From Litoribacterium kuwaitense (GTDB lineage Bacteria > Bacillota > Bacilli > Bacillales > DSM-28697): DNA of 64,000 bases. The notes beneath the pieces are model-generated. The model worked only from the letters and a program-made list of their open reading frames with translations. It made no database searches and was not told the DNA's origin. Positions 39,474-46,977 of this stretch are shown here, piece by piece. The first letter of the stretch is position 1. Every line of letters begins with the position of its first letter. The position numbers were made by a program, and so were the translations under genes. The stretch is from positions 62,001-126,000 of the forward strand of contig NZ_JAALFC010000002.1 of assembly GCF_011058155.1 (NCBI RefSeq), read 5' to 3'.

Positions 39474-40152
39474 GTCTGGCGAATGCGGTAGCCGACCCCG
39501 CGAATGGTCTCAATAATTTGAGGATTGCTTGGGTCGTTCTCAATCCGTTCTCGGAGGTGGCGAATATGCACCATCAACGTTTTGTCGCCGGCAATGTACG
39601 GTTCCTTCCATACGCCTTCGTAAATTTGCTCCTTCGTTAAAATTTGGTTCAAGTGGCGAAGCAAAAATTGAAAAATATGATACGGTTTCCCGCTTAAGAC
39701 AATCTCTTCCTTCGTATCTGTATGAATCACCTGCTGCGTCGCGAGGTTAATTTGCAGATGGTGCAATGTTAATTGTCCTTTGTCAGCCTTCTGCACACGG
39801 CGGAGAACGACTTGAAGCCGTGCGGCGACTTCCTCGGGGTGGAAAGGCTTTGTAATATAGTCATCAGCAAAGGACAGACCCTGCAGACGATCATCGACTG
39901 CTGTTCGGGCTGAGATCATAATAATGGGCGTCTCAGGGTACGTTTTTTCAAACGTTGACCGAGGGAGAACCCATCAAGACCTGGAAGCATGACGTCTAAC
40001 AAAATGGCATCTGCTTCCTTTGCCTTCTCCATTGCTTGGTCGCCATCTTTGAGCCATTGGACAGAATACGCATGTTGACTCAGCTCTTCCGTCAGCCATT
40101 CGCCAATATCTCGATCGTCTTCAATATAAAGTATATGTGTCAAAACCTTCAC
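39470..40152 (-). pseudogene. OmpR-family response regulator, frameshifted in the receiver domain
   Basis: THILYIEDDRDIGEW and the phosphorylation site ILLDVMLPGLDG occur in the first frame, which ends after LGQRLKK. Restoring one base in the run 39943-39948 gives TYPETPIIMISAR and leads into DDYITKPFHPEEVAARL (receiver lysine) and a winged-helix domain (TKEQIYEGVWKE, VHIRHLRERIENDPSNP, IRGVGYRI). Restored length is about 228 residues. GTG 40152 is a possible start but has no clear ribosome binding site. With the kinase it probably senses a cell-envelope antibiotic and controls the transporter at 40.3 kb. Confidence 0.85.
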
Positions 40153-40327
40153 CGCCTTTTCATCTATCGTATCGTTCATTTTGGAGATTTGCAAAAACAT
40201 CTGATTGGTCAAACACTTGATATGACTGTATTTAACCAAAAAACAATTTGAAATTTAACCTTGTTTTAAACAAGTGTTCTCTCCTCTTTAAAGTCCTGTT
40301 TCTACAATGGGGACAGAGGTGATGAAG

Positions 40328-41251
40328 GTGGAACATGTGATTGAAACAAAAGGATTGGTCAAAACCATTGGGTCAAAAAACGTCGTCAACAACGTTGATA
40401 TTAAAGTTAAGGAAGGCGACATTTACGGATTTTTAGGTCCGAATGGTGCAGGGAAAACGACGACTTTGAGAATGTTGCTAGGGCTGATCAAGCCGAGTGA
40501 AGGACAGATTTCTATTTTAGGGAACCAGGTGTCCAAGGATCGAGTAGAGGTACTTAAACAAGTTGGCTCATTGATCGAAACCCCTTCTTATTATGGACAT
40601 TTGAGTGCCTATGAAAACTTGGATATCCTTTGTACGTTGAGAGGGCTTCCTGCGTCTGCCATTGATGAGGTTCTCAATATCGTTGATTTAACGAAGGAAG
40701 CGAATCGTCCCGTGAAAGGATTTTCTTTAGGAATGAAGCAGCGACTCGGGATTGCCGCGGCACTCTTAGGTGAGCCACGCCTTCTAATTCTCGATGAGCC
40801 GACAAATGGGCTCGATCCAGCAGGCATTCAAGAAATTCGTGAACTGATTCGAACCTTGCCGGAAAAAGGAATGACTGTCATTGTGTCCAGTCACTTGCTT
40901 TCGGAAATTGACCAGATGGCGACGCAGGTCGGCATTTTACATGAGGGAAGAATGCTGTTTGAAGGGACCATCGAAGCATTTCGGGCTCGTTCATCTAAAA
41001 CGATTCGTCTGCGCGTCAACAATCAAGATAAGGCAATGCAATTCCTTGAAAATCATGGATTTCAGCCGCGGAATCAAGAGGAATGGATTGTCATTCGTGC
41101 CATTCAGGATGAGGAGTTAGCGTTGATCATTCGTTTTCTCGTGGAGGTCGGCCTGTCTATTTATCGCGTCGAGGAGCAAGCCCAGTCGTTAGAATCGATC
41201 TTTCTTGAAATGACCGAGAAAGGGGCAGCGGGCGATGTGGAAATGCTTTAA
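40328..41251 (+). CDS. ABC transporter ATPase, LanF/BcrA-like
   Basis: 307 residues from GTG 40328, which has AGAGGTGAT at good spacing; ATG 40322 is an alternative. Walker A is GPNGAGKTT, the signature FSLGMKQRLGI and Walker B LLILDEPTNGLDP. Close family members are the ATPases of lantibiotic immunity (LanFEG) and bacitracin (BcrAB) transporters. It overlaps the following permease gene by 17 bases. It is transcribed away from the two-component genes, the usual layout for peptide-antibiotic detoxification modules. Confidence 0.85.
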   Translation: MEHVIETKGLVKTIGSKNVVNNVDIKVKEGDIYGFLGPNGAGKTTTLRMLLGLIKPSEGQISILGNQVSKDRVEVLKQVGSLIETPSYYGHLSAYENLDILCTLRGLPASAIDEVLNIVDLTKEANRPVKGFSLGMKQRLGIAAALLGEPRLLILDEPTNGLDPAGIQEIRELIRTLPEKGMTVIVSSHLLSEIDQMATQVGILHEGRMLFEGTIEAFRARSSKTIRLRVNNQDKAMQFLENHGFQPRNQEEWIVIRAIQDEELALIIRFLVEVGLSIYRVEEQAQSLESIFLEMTEKGAAGDVEML

Positions 41252-41951
41252 AGCTGAATGGCTCAAGACTAAACGGCACGGATTATGGATTTTGCTGTTC
41301 CTTGGACCGGCAGGCGTGATCGGGTTGGAAAGTCTTAACTTTCTCCTCCGGTACGATTGGCTGACACATATCTATGAAGAGCATTTGTGGCAGGGTGTGC
41401 TGTGGGAAGTGAGTGCTCTGGCTGTGCCGTCAATTTTGTTAGGGGCTTGTTTGCTGACATCGATCTTGGCAAGTGTCGAGCATCAAGGTGATCAATGGAA
41501 ACAGCTTTATGCCCTGCCCCTGTTTCGGTGGCGTCTTTACCTAGCAAAATGGTTGGTTTCCATATGTTTAATGCTTCTAGCGGGTGCAGGGCTTGCAGTG
41601 GGGACGTATATCCTTGGCGGGACGCTCGGGTTTGGCTGGGAAAAGGCTCCCCTAGTCTCGATCGTTACGTATAGTTTTTTCCCCATACTTGGAGCGATGC
41701 CAGTGCTCTCGCTTCAATTGTGGCTGTCCGTGGCCATTAAAAATCAGGCGCTTCCGTTAGTGGTAGGTTCGCTCGGAATGATTGTTGGAATGTCTATGAG
41801 GGAAGTGTCGTTCGTATTTTGGGGATGGCCGAGGGCTGTGATGATTATGGAAGACAAACAACTAATGGTTTTAACGATGGCAGTTAGCGTTTCAATGATC
41901 ATTTTGTTCGCTAGCCTCATATACGTATCGAAAAAGGAGGTCTCTTCATGA
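41235..41951 (+). CDS. ABC-2 type permease, LanE-like
   Basis: 238 residues with about six hydrophobic segments. It starts MWKCFKAEWLKTKRHGLW, the basic lead common to LanE/LanG permeases, and has the central LYALPLFRWRLYLAKW loop (lantibiotic permeases typically show LPV/LPL there). First permease half of the transporter; overlaps its neighbours on both sides. Confidence 0.75.
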   Translation: MWKCFKAEWLKTKRHGLWILLFLGPAGVIGLESLNFLLRYDWLTHIYEEHLWQGVLWEVSALAVPSILLGACLLTSILASVEHQGDQWKQLYALPLFRWRLYLAKWLVSICLMLLAGAGLAVGTYILGGTLGFGWEKAPLVSIVTYSFFPILGAMPVLSLQLWLSVAIKNQALPLVVGSLGMIVGMSMREVSFVFWGWPRAVMIMEDKQLMVLTMAVSVSMIILFASLIYVSKKEVSS

Positions 41952-42682
41952 GACGGCTGTGGATGTCAGAGTGGAAAAAGCTTAAGCGCTCAAAGGTGAT
42001 CTCCCTTTGCACTATCGGAGGCATCATCGGCTTGATCATCATGGGTTTTTCATCTATGCCGATAGACGTTCCCAATGGCTTGCGCGAGGCGTTTATTCTA
42101 CGCTTTTCTTTTACAGTACTGCCTTATGGCTTATTATTTTTTCCGTTGCTTACAGGCGTTCTGGCCGCTTTTTTATGTCGGTTCGAGCACCTTGCTGGAG
42201 GATGGCGACAGCTTATGTCTCTCCCGGTGAAAAAGCCGTATGTTTTTATTGTCAAATGGTTAGTCATGATTAGTTTATTAGGCGTGAGTCAGCTGATATT
42301 TGGTGCTGGTGTCGTTGCGGGCGCATATGTAGGACCGTTGAACGGTCATGTTGAATGGCAAAGCTTAAGTGTAGCGTTAGTGCTCAGCTGGTTAGCTGTC
42401 TGGCCGTTAGCTGCCCTGCAGCTTCTTTTATCAATGGCCTGGAAGAGTTTTGCGGCTTCGTTTGCAGTAAATGTCATGGCGGTTTTGCCGAACATTCTCA
42501 TCGTTAACTCCGAAGACTTTGGCCCATTCTACCCGTGGGCACAACCTTTTTTAGCGATGGTGTTTAGTGCAGATTTGCCAAGTTTTATGGCTGATCGAAC
42601 GACACTTCTTCTTGTAGTGACCGTTGGCTTTATCACATGCATGGCAGCAGGGATCGGTTATACGCTGCGGAAGGCGTACTGA
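41948..42682 (+). CDS. ABC-2 type permease, LanG-like
   Basis: 244 residues starting MRRLWMSEWKKLKRSKV, coupled by ATGA overlap to the previous gene. The central GGWRQLMSLPVKKPYVFIVKW loop corresponds to that of the partner permease, showing that the two are distant paralogs. Second half of the membrane part. The substrate is unknown; no peptide-antibiotic precursor or modification gene is seen nearby. Confidence 0.75.
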   Translation: MRRLWMSEWKKLKRSKVISLCTIGGIIGLIIMGFSSMPIDVPNGLREAFILRFSFTVLPYGLLFFPLLTGVLAAFLCRFEHLAGGWRQLMSLPVKKPYVFIVKWLVMISLLGVSQLIFGAGVVAGAYVGPLNGHVEWQSLSVALVLSWLAVWPLAALQLLLSMAWKSFAASFAVNVMAVLPNILIVNSEDFGPFYPWAQPFLAMVFSADLPSFMADRTTLLLVVTVGFITCMAAGIGYTLRKAY

Positions 42683-42754
42683 CACCCACACATATCAAGA
42701 GAAAGCGCATAGGCTGAGATGAAGTGGATGAGAAAGGAGAACGGAGGTTTTCTC

Positions 42755-43828
42755 ATGATTGAAATCAGCCTATGTATGATTGTCAAAAATGAAGAAGAAG
42801 TTTTAGGGGATTGTTTAGAATCTGTCAAAGGCATTGCTGACGAAATTAATATTTTGGACACCGGATCGACCGATCGAACGAAAGAGGTGGCCGCACGATT
42901 TACCGATCGCATCTATGATTTTGAATGGGTCGATCACTTTGCAAAAGCACGTAACGCAGCGTTTGCGAAAGCGACGAAGCCATACATATTATGGCTAGAT
43001 GCAGATGATCTATTGCTTGAAAAAGACCGGGTGAAGTTGTTGGCATTAAAAAAACAGTTAGCCCCCGAGGTCGATGCGGTCTCCATGTTTTATCATACAA
43101 TGTTTGATGAGAACGGTAACGTGAGCTTTGAGTATCGAAGAAATCGTTTAGTGAAACGCGAAAATGGGTTTCGGTGGCATGGGGCGGTTCATGAATATTT
43201 AGCCGTTGGCGGCCATATTGTAGAGTCTGACATCGCGATTACCCATCAAAAAAACAAAAAGACAAATCAATTGCCAAAAGACCGAAACTTAAAGATCTAC
43301 GAGCGGATGCTCGAAAAAAACGAAGAAATGACGCCGCGTGACTTGTATTATTTTGCCAATGAATTAAAAGATCATCAACAAGCTGAACGGTCTAACCAGT
43401 TCTATGAAAAATTTTTGCAGACGAAGAATGGGTGGGTTGAGGACAAGATACGCGCATGTTTATGCATGTCCGACAATTATAAGCAACAAGGAGATAAAGA
43501 AGCCGCTTTACACGCCGTACTGCGGTCTTTCTCATACGAAATTCCACGGCCACAGCATAGTTGTGAAGTCGGGGACTATTTTATTGAAAGAGAACAATTT
43601 GACATCGCTGCTTTTTGGTACCGCCACGCACTTTCTTACGAAGGAAAAGAACTGCCCGGATTTAATATGCTTGCTTTTTCTTCCTGGTATCCAGCGCTTC
43701 AGCTCGTCGTTTGCTATTGGCGGTTAAACGACTTAAAAATGGCTAAAAAGTATCATAAGATTTCAAAAAAATATCAGCCGACGCACCCGAGCGTGCTTCA
43801 TAACGAAAGCTTTTTGAAAGGAAATTGA
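42755..43828 (+). CDS. Family 2 glycosyltransferase with TPR-like C-terminus
   Basis: 357 residues from ATG 42755 (CGGAGG upstream). The GT-A domain has ISLCMIVKNEEEVLGDCL at the N-terminus, ILDTGSTDRT and the DxD site in LWLDADDLLLEKD. After about 200 the protein is helical with TPR-like repeats (ELKDHQQAERSNQFYEKFL, ACLCMSDNYKQQGDKEAAL). The architecture is shared by many Bacillus enzymes and by the peptide S-glycosyltransferase SunS. The acceptor is unknown; being next to a LanFEG-like transporter is suggestive only. Confidence 0.8.
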   Translation: MIEISLCMIVKNEEEVLGDCLESVKGIADEINILDTGSTDRTKEVAARFTDRIYDFEWVDHFAKARNAAFAKATKPYILWLDADDLLLEKDRVKLLALKKQLAPEVDAVSMFYHTMFDENGNVSFEYRRNRLVKRENGFRWHGAVHEYLAVGGHIVESDIAITHQKNKKTNQLPKDRNLKIYERMLEKNEEMTPRDLYYFANELKDHQQAERSNQFYEKFLQTKNGWVEDKIRACLCMSDNYKQQGDKEAALHAVLRSFSYEIPRPQHSCEVGDYFIEREQFDIAAFWYRHALSYEGKELPGFNMLAFSSWYPALQLVVCYWRLNDLKMAKKYHKISKKYQPTHPSVLHNESFLKGN

Positions 43829-43880
43829 ACGGCTGCATGATAGCCGCATACTTTTAACGTGGACTAGGTAGTCGACGATG

Positions 43881-43947
43881 CACCCTCTCCTTAGAACACA
43901 TAAGATACAAGCAAACGGCAGAATAACTGCCGGGAAAAGGAGAGTGT
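43881..43947 (+). promoter_or_regulatory. Leader fold that can hide the ribosome binding site of the His/Cys-rich protein gene
   Basis: ACCCTCTCCTT (43882-43892) is complementary, with one mismatch, to AAGGAGAGTGT (43937-43947), which holds the Shine-Dalgarno sequence. Between them, GGCAG-AATAA-CTGCC makes a small inner hairpin. If transcribed, the fold would block translation of the gene at 43948. Confidence 0.45.
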
Positions 43948-44607
43948 ATGCAAATGAAACGATATTTCCAAGCCAATGCTGCAGGAAACAGACAAAGCCG
44001 TCGTCGCAAAAAACATTGTCACTGCCATAAAAAACATCATTTTCATCCATGTGAAAGTGAAGAGTCTGTAGAGTCTTCAGAATCATGTTGCTGTGACCAC
44101 AATGAGTCTTGTTCTTCCAATGAAGAAGATAACGTCGTAGAATACCATGTTCATTGTCACGATGGTCATCATGATCACTGCGATGGGGGTGGGAGAGAAT
44201 TGGTGGATTTTCAAAGTTGTCAGCAAAAAGGTACGCTAAAAATTGATACGCCAAAAAACATGACAAAAGAAGAAGTGATTTGTCAAGTTGAATTGGATCA
44301 TTCTAAAAAAGGTGATGTTGTCTATTTATCGGGCTCTATTTTTGTGGACTATGACACAAGACCAACCAATGCAACGTTAATGATTCGTAAGTCAAATAAA
44401 TATCAAGATCCAATGTATGGGGAAATCGTCTATTCACAAAAACTAGAGAGATGGGATGATGGGACCCTACCAATTGATGCCATTGATTATTTGAGCAAAA
44501 AACATGGTGTCGTTTATACGTTAATTCTAAAAGTATCAGCTGGGCTGCTATTAGATGAAGAGCTTGAAGTTTCAAACACAACATTGACTGCAACACAGTA
44601 CCGATAA
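43948..44607 (+). CDS. His/Cys-rich two-domain protein, no known family
   Basis: 219 residues. The N-terminal 90 residues are rich in metal-binding and basic side chains (RRRKKHCHCHKKHHFH, CCCDHNESC, HVHCHDGHHDHC). From about 93 on, the composition is normal and strand-rich (KGDVVYLSGSIFVDYD, HGVVYTLILKVSAGLLLDEE), probably a compact beta domain. There is no signal peptide. Similar low-complexity Cys/His-rich proteins are found in spore coats and as metal buffers; the sequence does not decide between them. A strong terminator follows, so it is a separate unit from the next gene. Confidence 0.7.
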   Translation: MQMKRYFQANAAGNRQSRRRKKHCHCHKKHHFHPCESEESVESSESCCCDHNESCSSNEEDNVVEYHVHCHDGHHDHCDGGGRELVDFQSCQQKGTLKIDTPKNMTKEEVICQVELDHSKKGDVVYLSGSIFVDYDTRPTNATLMIRKSNKYQDPMYGEIVYSQKLERWDDGTLPIDAIDYLSKKHGVVYTLILKVSAGLLLDEELEVSNTTLTATQYR

Positions 44608-44612
44608 AAACC

Positions 44613-44647
44613 TTTAAAAGTCTGGGGAATCCCTCCAGACTTTTAAA
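44613..44647 (+). terminator. Rho-independent terminator after the His/Cys-rich gene
   Basis: A perfect 13 bp stem, TTTAAAAGTCTGG with CCAGACTTTTAAA, around a 9-base loop; the right arm itself provides a T tract. Confidence 0.85.
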
Positions 44648-44764
44648 ATTAGGAAAATGAATCAATTCTCCAAAAAATAGGACAACGCCAAAGCAGTCTT
44701 TCCTCTGTCGCATAAAGTAATATTGTACGTCGGTCCTTCCGACGAAAGCAAAGGAGGATGCAAT

Positions 44765-45037
44765 ATGGGATTTGAAATGGAAGAAGAAGGGCGTCGTCGT
44801 AGGAGAAAGTGCCATAAGCATTGTCACCATCATGATGAGTCTTCATCAAATTGGTGGGATTGGTGTCATGATGATGACGATCAGGAGGAAGAGGAAAGCG
44901 GATGTGGCTGCCGTCGTCGCCGACGCAGAAGAAATGTACGCAAGCTCGTTTGTTTTGAAGTACTAGGTGATGAAGATGATGATAATAACAATCATCACCA
45001 TAAGTGTTGTAAAAAGAAGAAAAAGAGACACCGTTAA
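44765..45037 (+). CDS. Small highly charged Cys/His/Arg-rich protein
   Basis: 90 residues from ATG 44765 with AAAGGAGG upstream. Blocks of single residue types follow each other: RRRRRKCHKHCHHHD, DDDDQEEEESGCGC, RRRRRRRNVRK, then one normal segment (LVCFEVLGDEDD), then NNNHHHKCCKKKKKRHR. It shares the CHKHCHHH style with the neighbouring protein, so the two probably work in the same structure. Spore coat or metal binding are the obvious options. No homolog is recalled. Confidence 0.65.
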   Translation: MGFEMEEEGRRRRRKCHKHCHHHDESSSNWWDWCHDDDDQEEEESGCGCRRRRRRRNVRKLVCFEVLGDEDDDNNNHHHKCCKKKKKRHR

Positions 45038-45235
45038 CACATGATTTGTGAAAGGAGCCTGGACAAGTTGTTCAGGTTCTTTTGCGGAATTTGTGGGTCA
45101 ACATCGGTAGCAAAAGTTTGAGGCATGATTCATACATTTTTCTTTTAAATATGAAACGGACACTTATTTTTCTGAAGAGCGGTGTTGGACAAATCACATT
45201 TGCATATGTGTATTTTGAAGGGAGGTTTGTCAACG

Positions 45236-46081
45236 ATGCAAGAAGCATTACAATCGATTTGGACAGAGCGGCTTCATATACTTACAGGGAAAAAAGCCGA
45301 GGGCGATCAGGAATACTTACGCATTCGGGAGTCATTAGGAAAACGTGACATGCAGCTCGTAAAAGCAAACGTGTCTGTTCATACATCTGACCAAAAGCCG
45401 GATTCGGCAGACCATTTACCTTACCAAGCTCACATCCATTGGCTGTATCAAGGGAAAAGTGGTCGCTATTATAAAGAAGAACGCGTTGAGCCAAGAGTAT
45501 TTACGAAAGGAGAAGACATCCCCAGTCAACACGTGGCTGAAAACAGAGAAGCACTTCCGGTTTTATTGGGAAATACAGACGAAACAATCAGGTCGTCCAG
45601 ATTTCACTACGATCGGCGCGAGGCTGTCCGTTATGCAGACATGTGGTGGAATAGTTACAACCCTGCCTATCGTATGTTTGAAGTCGACTGCACAAATTAT
45701 ATATCGCAATGTTTACGTGCAGGTGGGGCACCGATGCGGGGACAGCCAGACCGCGCGCAAGGGTGGTGGTATACACATGACAATTGGAGCTATAGCTGGG
45801 CCGTCGCCCACTCAATGCGTTGGTATTTAAGTGGTTCGACATCAGGGCTAAGAGGGATTGAGGTTGAATCACCGCTTGAATTACACCTCGGTGATGTGAT
45901 TTGTTATGACTTTGATGGGAATGGGCGGTGGGATCACAATACCATTGTGACGAATTTTGATGAATATGGTGAGCCGCTCGTCAACGCGCATACGTACAAC
46001 AGTCGAAATCGGTATTGGGCTTACGAAGATTCAACAGCGTACACGCCGAACATTCAATATAAATTTTTTCATATCGTGTAA
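45236..46081 (+). CDS. yhbB: YhbB-like amidase-domain protein (Amidase_6)
   Basis: 281 residues from ATG 45236 (GGGAGG upstream). The C-terminal half carries the domain marks: YDRREAVRYADMWWNSYNPAY, the active-site cysteine in FEVDCTNYISQCLRAGG, WWYTHDNWSYSW, GDVICYDFDGNGRWDHNTIV with its histidine, and NAHTYNSRNR. These are cell-wall-related cysteine amidases. No signal peptide is visible. In B. subtilis, yhbB sits between queG and trmL; here it keeps trmL on its right but has lost queG on its left. Confidence 0.85.
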   Translation: MQEALQSIWTERLHILTGKKAEGDQEYLRIRESLGKRDMQLVKANVSVHTSDQKPDSADHLPYQAHIHWLYQGKSGRYYKEERVEPRVFTKGEDIPSQHVAENREALPVLLGNTDETIRSSRFHYDRREAVRYADMWWNSYNPAYRMFEVDCTNYISQCLRAGGAPMRGQPDRAQGWWYTHDNWSYSWAVAHSMRWYLSGSTSGLRGIEVESPLELHLGDVICYDFDGNGRWDHNTIVTNFDEYGEPLVNAHTYNSRNRYWAYEDSTAYTPNIQYKFFHIV

Positions 46082-46096
46082 TGAATATAGGTGGAT

Positions 46097-46120
46097 AACG
46101 CCCTCCCTATGAGGCGTTTT
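46097..46120 (+). terminator. Short terminator after yhbB
   Basis: AACGCCCTC pairs with GAGGCGTT (with a slip) around CCTAT, followed by TT and GGG; 15 bases after the stop. The weak T tract suggests partial read-through into trmL. Confidence 0.5.
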
Positions 46121-46167
46121 GGGTGGTATAATACATGGGTATGCTTACATGAAGGAGATGTAGAAGT

Positions 46168-46638
46168 GTGGCGAACCATATCGTTTTATATCAGCCAGAA
46201 ATCCCTTCCAATACAGGGAATATAGCCAGAACGTGTGCGGCGACGCAAACACCGCTTCATTTAGTTCGGCCGTTAGGATTTTCGACAGAAGACCGCATGT
46301 TGAAACGCGCGGGTGTAGATTATTGGGATTTTGTAGATATTCATTACCATGACAGCTTAGACGAAGTTTTTTCCACGCTCGCTGGTGCCGATTTTTATCT
46401 GCTGACAAAGCATGGAAAACAATTTTATAGTGACTTTTCATTTGATCAGCCACGGGACCAAGTCTTTATTTTTGGCAAAGAATCGACTGGATTGCCACCC
46501 GAAGTGATAAAAGCGCATGAAGACAAATGCTTACGCATGCCTATGACAGGCGAGGTGCGGGCATTAAACTTGTCAAATGTCGCTTGCGTCATGATCTACG
46601 AAGCGATGCGGCAGCAGGGTTTTCCTGACATGGAATAA
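46168..46638 (+). CDS. trmL: tRNA (cytidine/uridine-2'-O-)-methyltransferase TrmL (CspR)
   Basis: 156 residues from GTG 46168 (AAGGAGATG upstream). SPOUT-fold motifs are IVLYQPEIPSNTGNIARTCA near the N-terminus, FIFGKESTGLP in the middle and MPMTGEVRALNLSNVACVM at the knotted C-terminus. TrmL methylates the 2'-OH of the wobble nucleotide 34 of certain tRNAs. The length is typical of the minimal family. Confidence 0.95.
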   Translation: MANHIVLYQPEIPSNTGNIARTCAATQTPLHLVRPLGFSTEDRMLKRAGVDYWDFVDIHYHDSLDEVFSTLAGADFYLLTKHGKQFYSDFSFDQPRDQVFIFGKESTGLPPEVIKAHEDKCLRMPMTGEVRALNLSNVACVMIYEAMRQQGFPDME

Positions 46639-46656
46639 TGATTAATAAAATGAAAC

Positions 46657-46694
46657 AAAAAAGAGCTTCTCTGTTCATGCAGGAGCTCTTTTTT
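46657..46694. terminator. Bidirectional terminator between trmL and a small minus-strand gene
   Basis: AAAAGAGCTTCTCTG pairs with CAGGAGCTCTTTT with small bulges. A runs on the left and T runs on the right serve both strands. Confidence 0.85.
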
Positions 46695-46702
46695 GTATGG
46701 AT

Positions 46703-46807
46703 TTACTTGCTTTTCCGTCTTAGCGCACTTGGTGGATCGTTGTACCCTGCGGTAAAAATAGATGCCAAGAAGGCTAACATGACGAGTAGAATAAGGATAA
46801 AACTCAT
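46703..46807 (-). CDS. 34-residue single-pass membrane protein
   Basis: ATG 46807 has GGAGGG eight bases upstream. The peptide is MSFILILLVMLAFLASIF..., a single hydrophobic helix (residues 2-20), then GYNDPPSALRRKSK, a basic tail that would stay in the cytosol. It ends eight bases before a shared terminator and is divergent from prkA. A good ribosome binding site plus terminator make it a likely real gene. No family is recognised. Confidence 0.65.
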   Translation of the reverse strand: MSFILILLVMLAFLASIFTAGYNDPPSALRRKSK

Positions 46808-46977
46808 TTAAATTCCCTCCTTATGTAGGGCATGTTCGCCTAGTATTATACGATACTTTTCCCTTGTTGTGAACGTTTAATCACAGAAGAGCAAACTCAT
46901 CGGTCATGCCGTACGTTATTTCTGCATAGAGTGAGAGTAATTGAAAAGAAGGACCCAAGACCGACAAGGAGGTTCGC

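Noticed and set aside
42719-42754. 12-residue extension of the glycosyltransferase
   Set aside because: CGGAGG is placed for ATG 42755, and GT2 enzymes begin directly with the ISLCMIVKNEE block.
45082-45348. 88-residue open frame before yhbB
   Set aside because: Overlaps the yhbB start in another frame and has no ribosome binding site.
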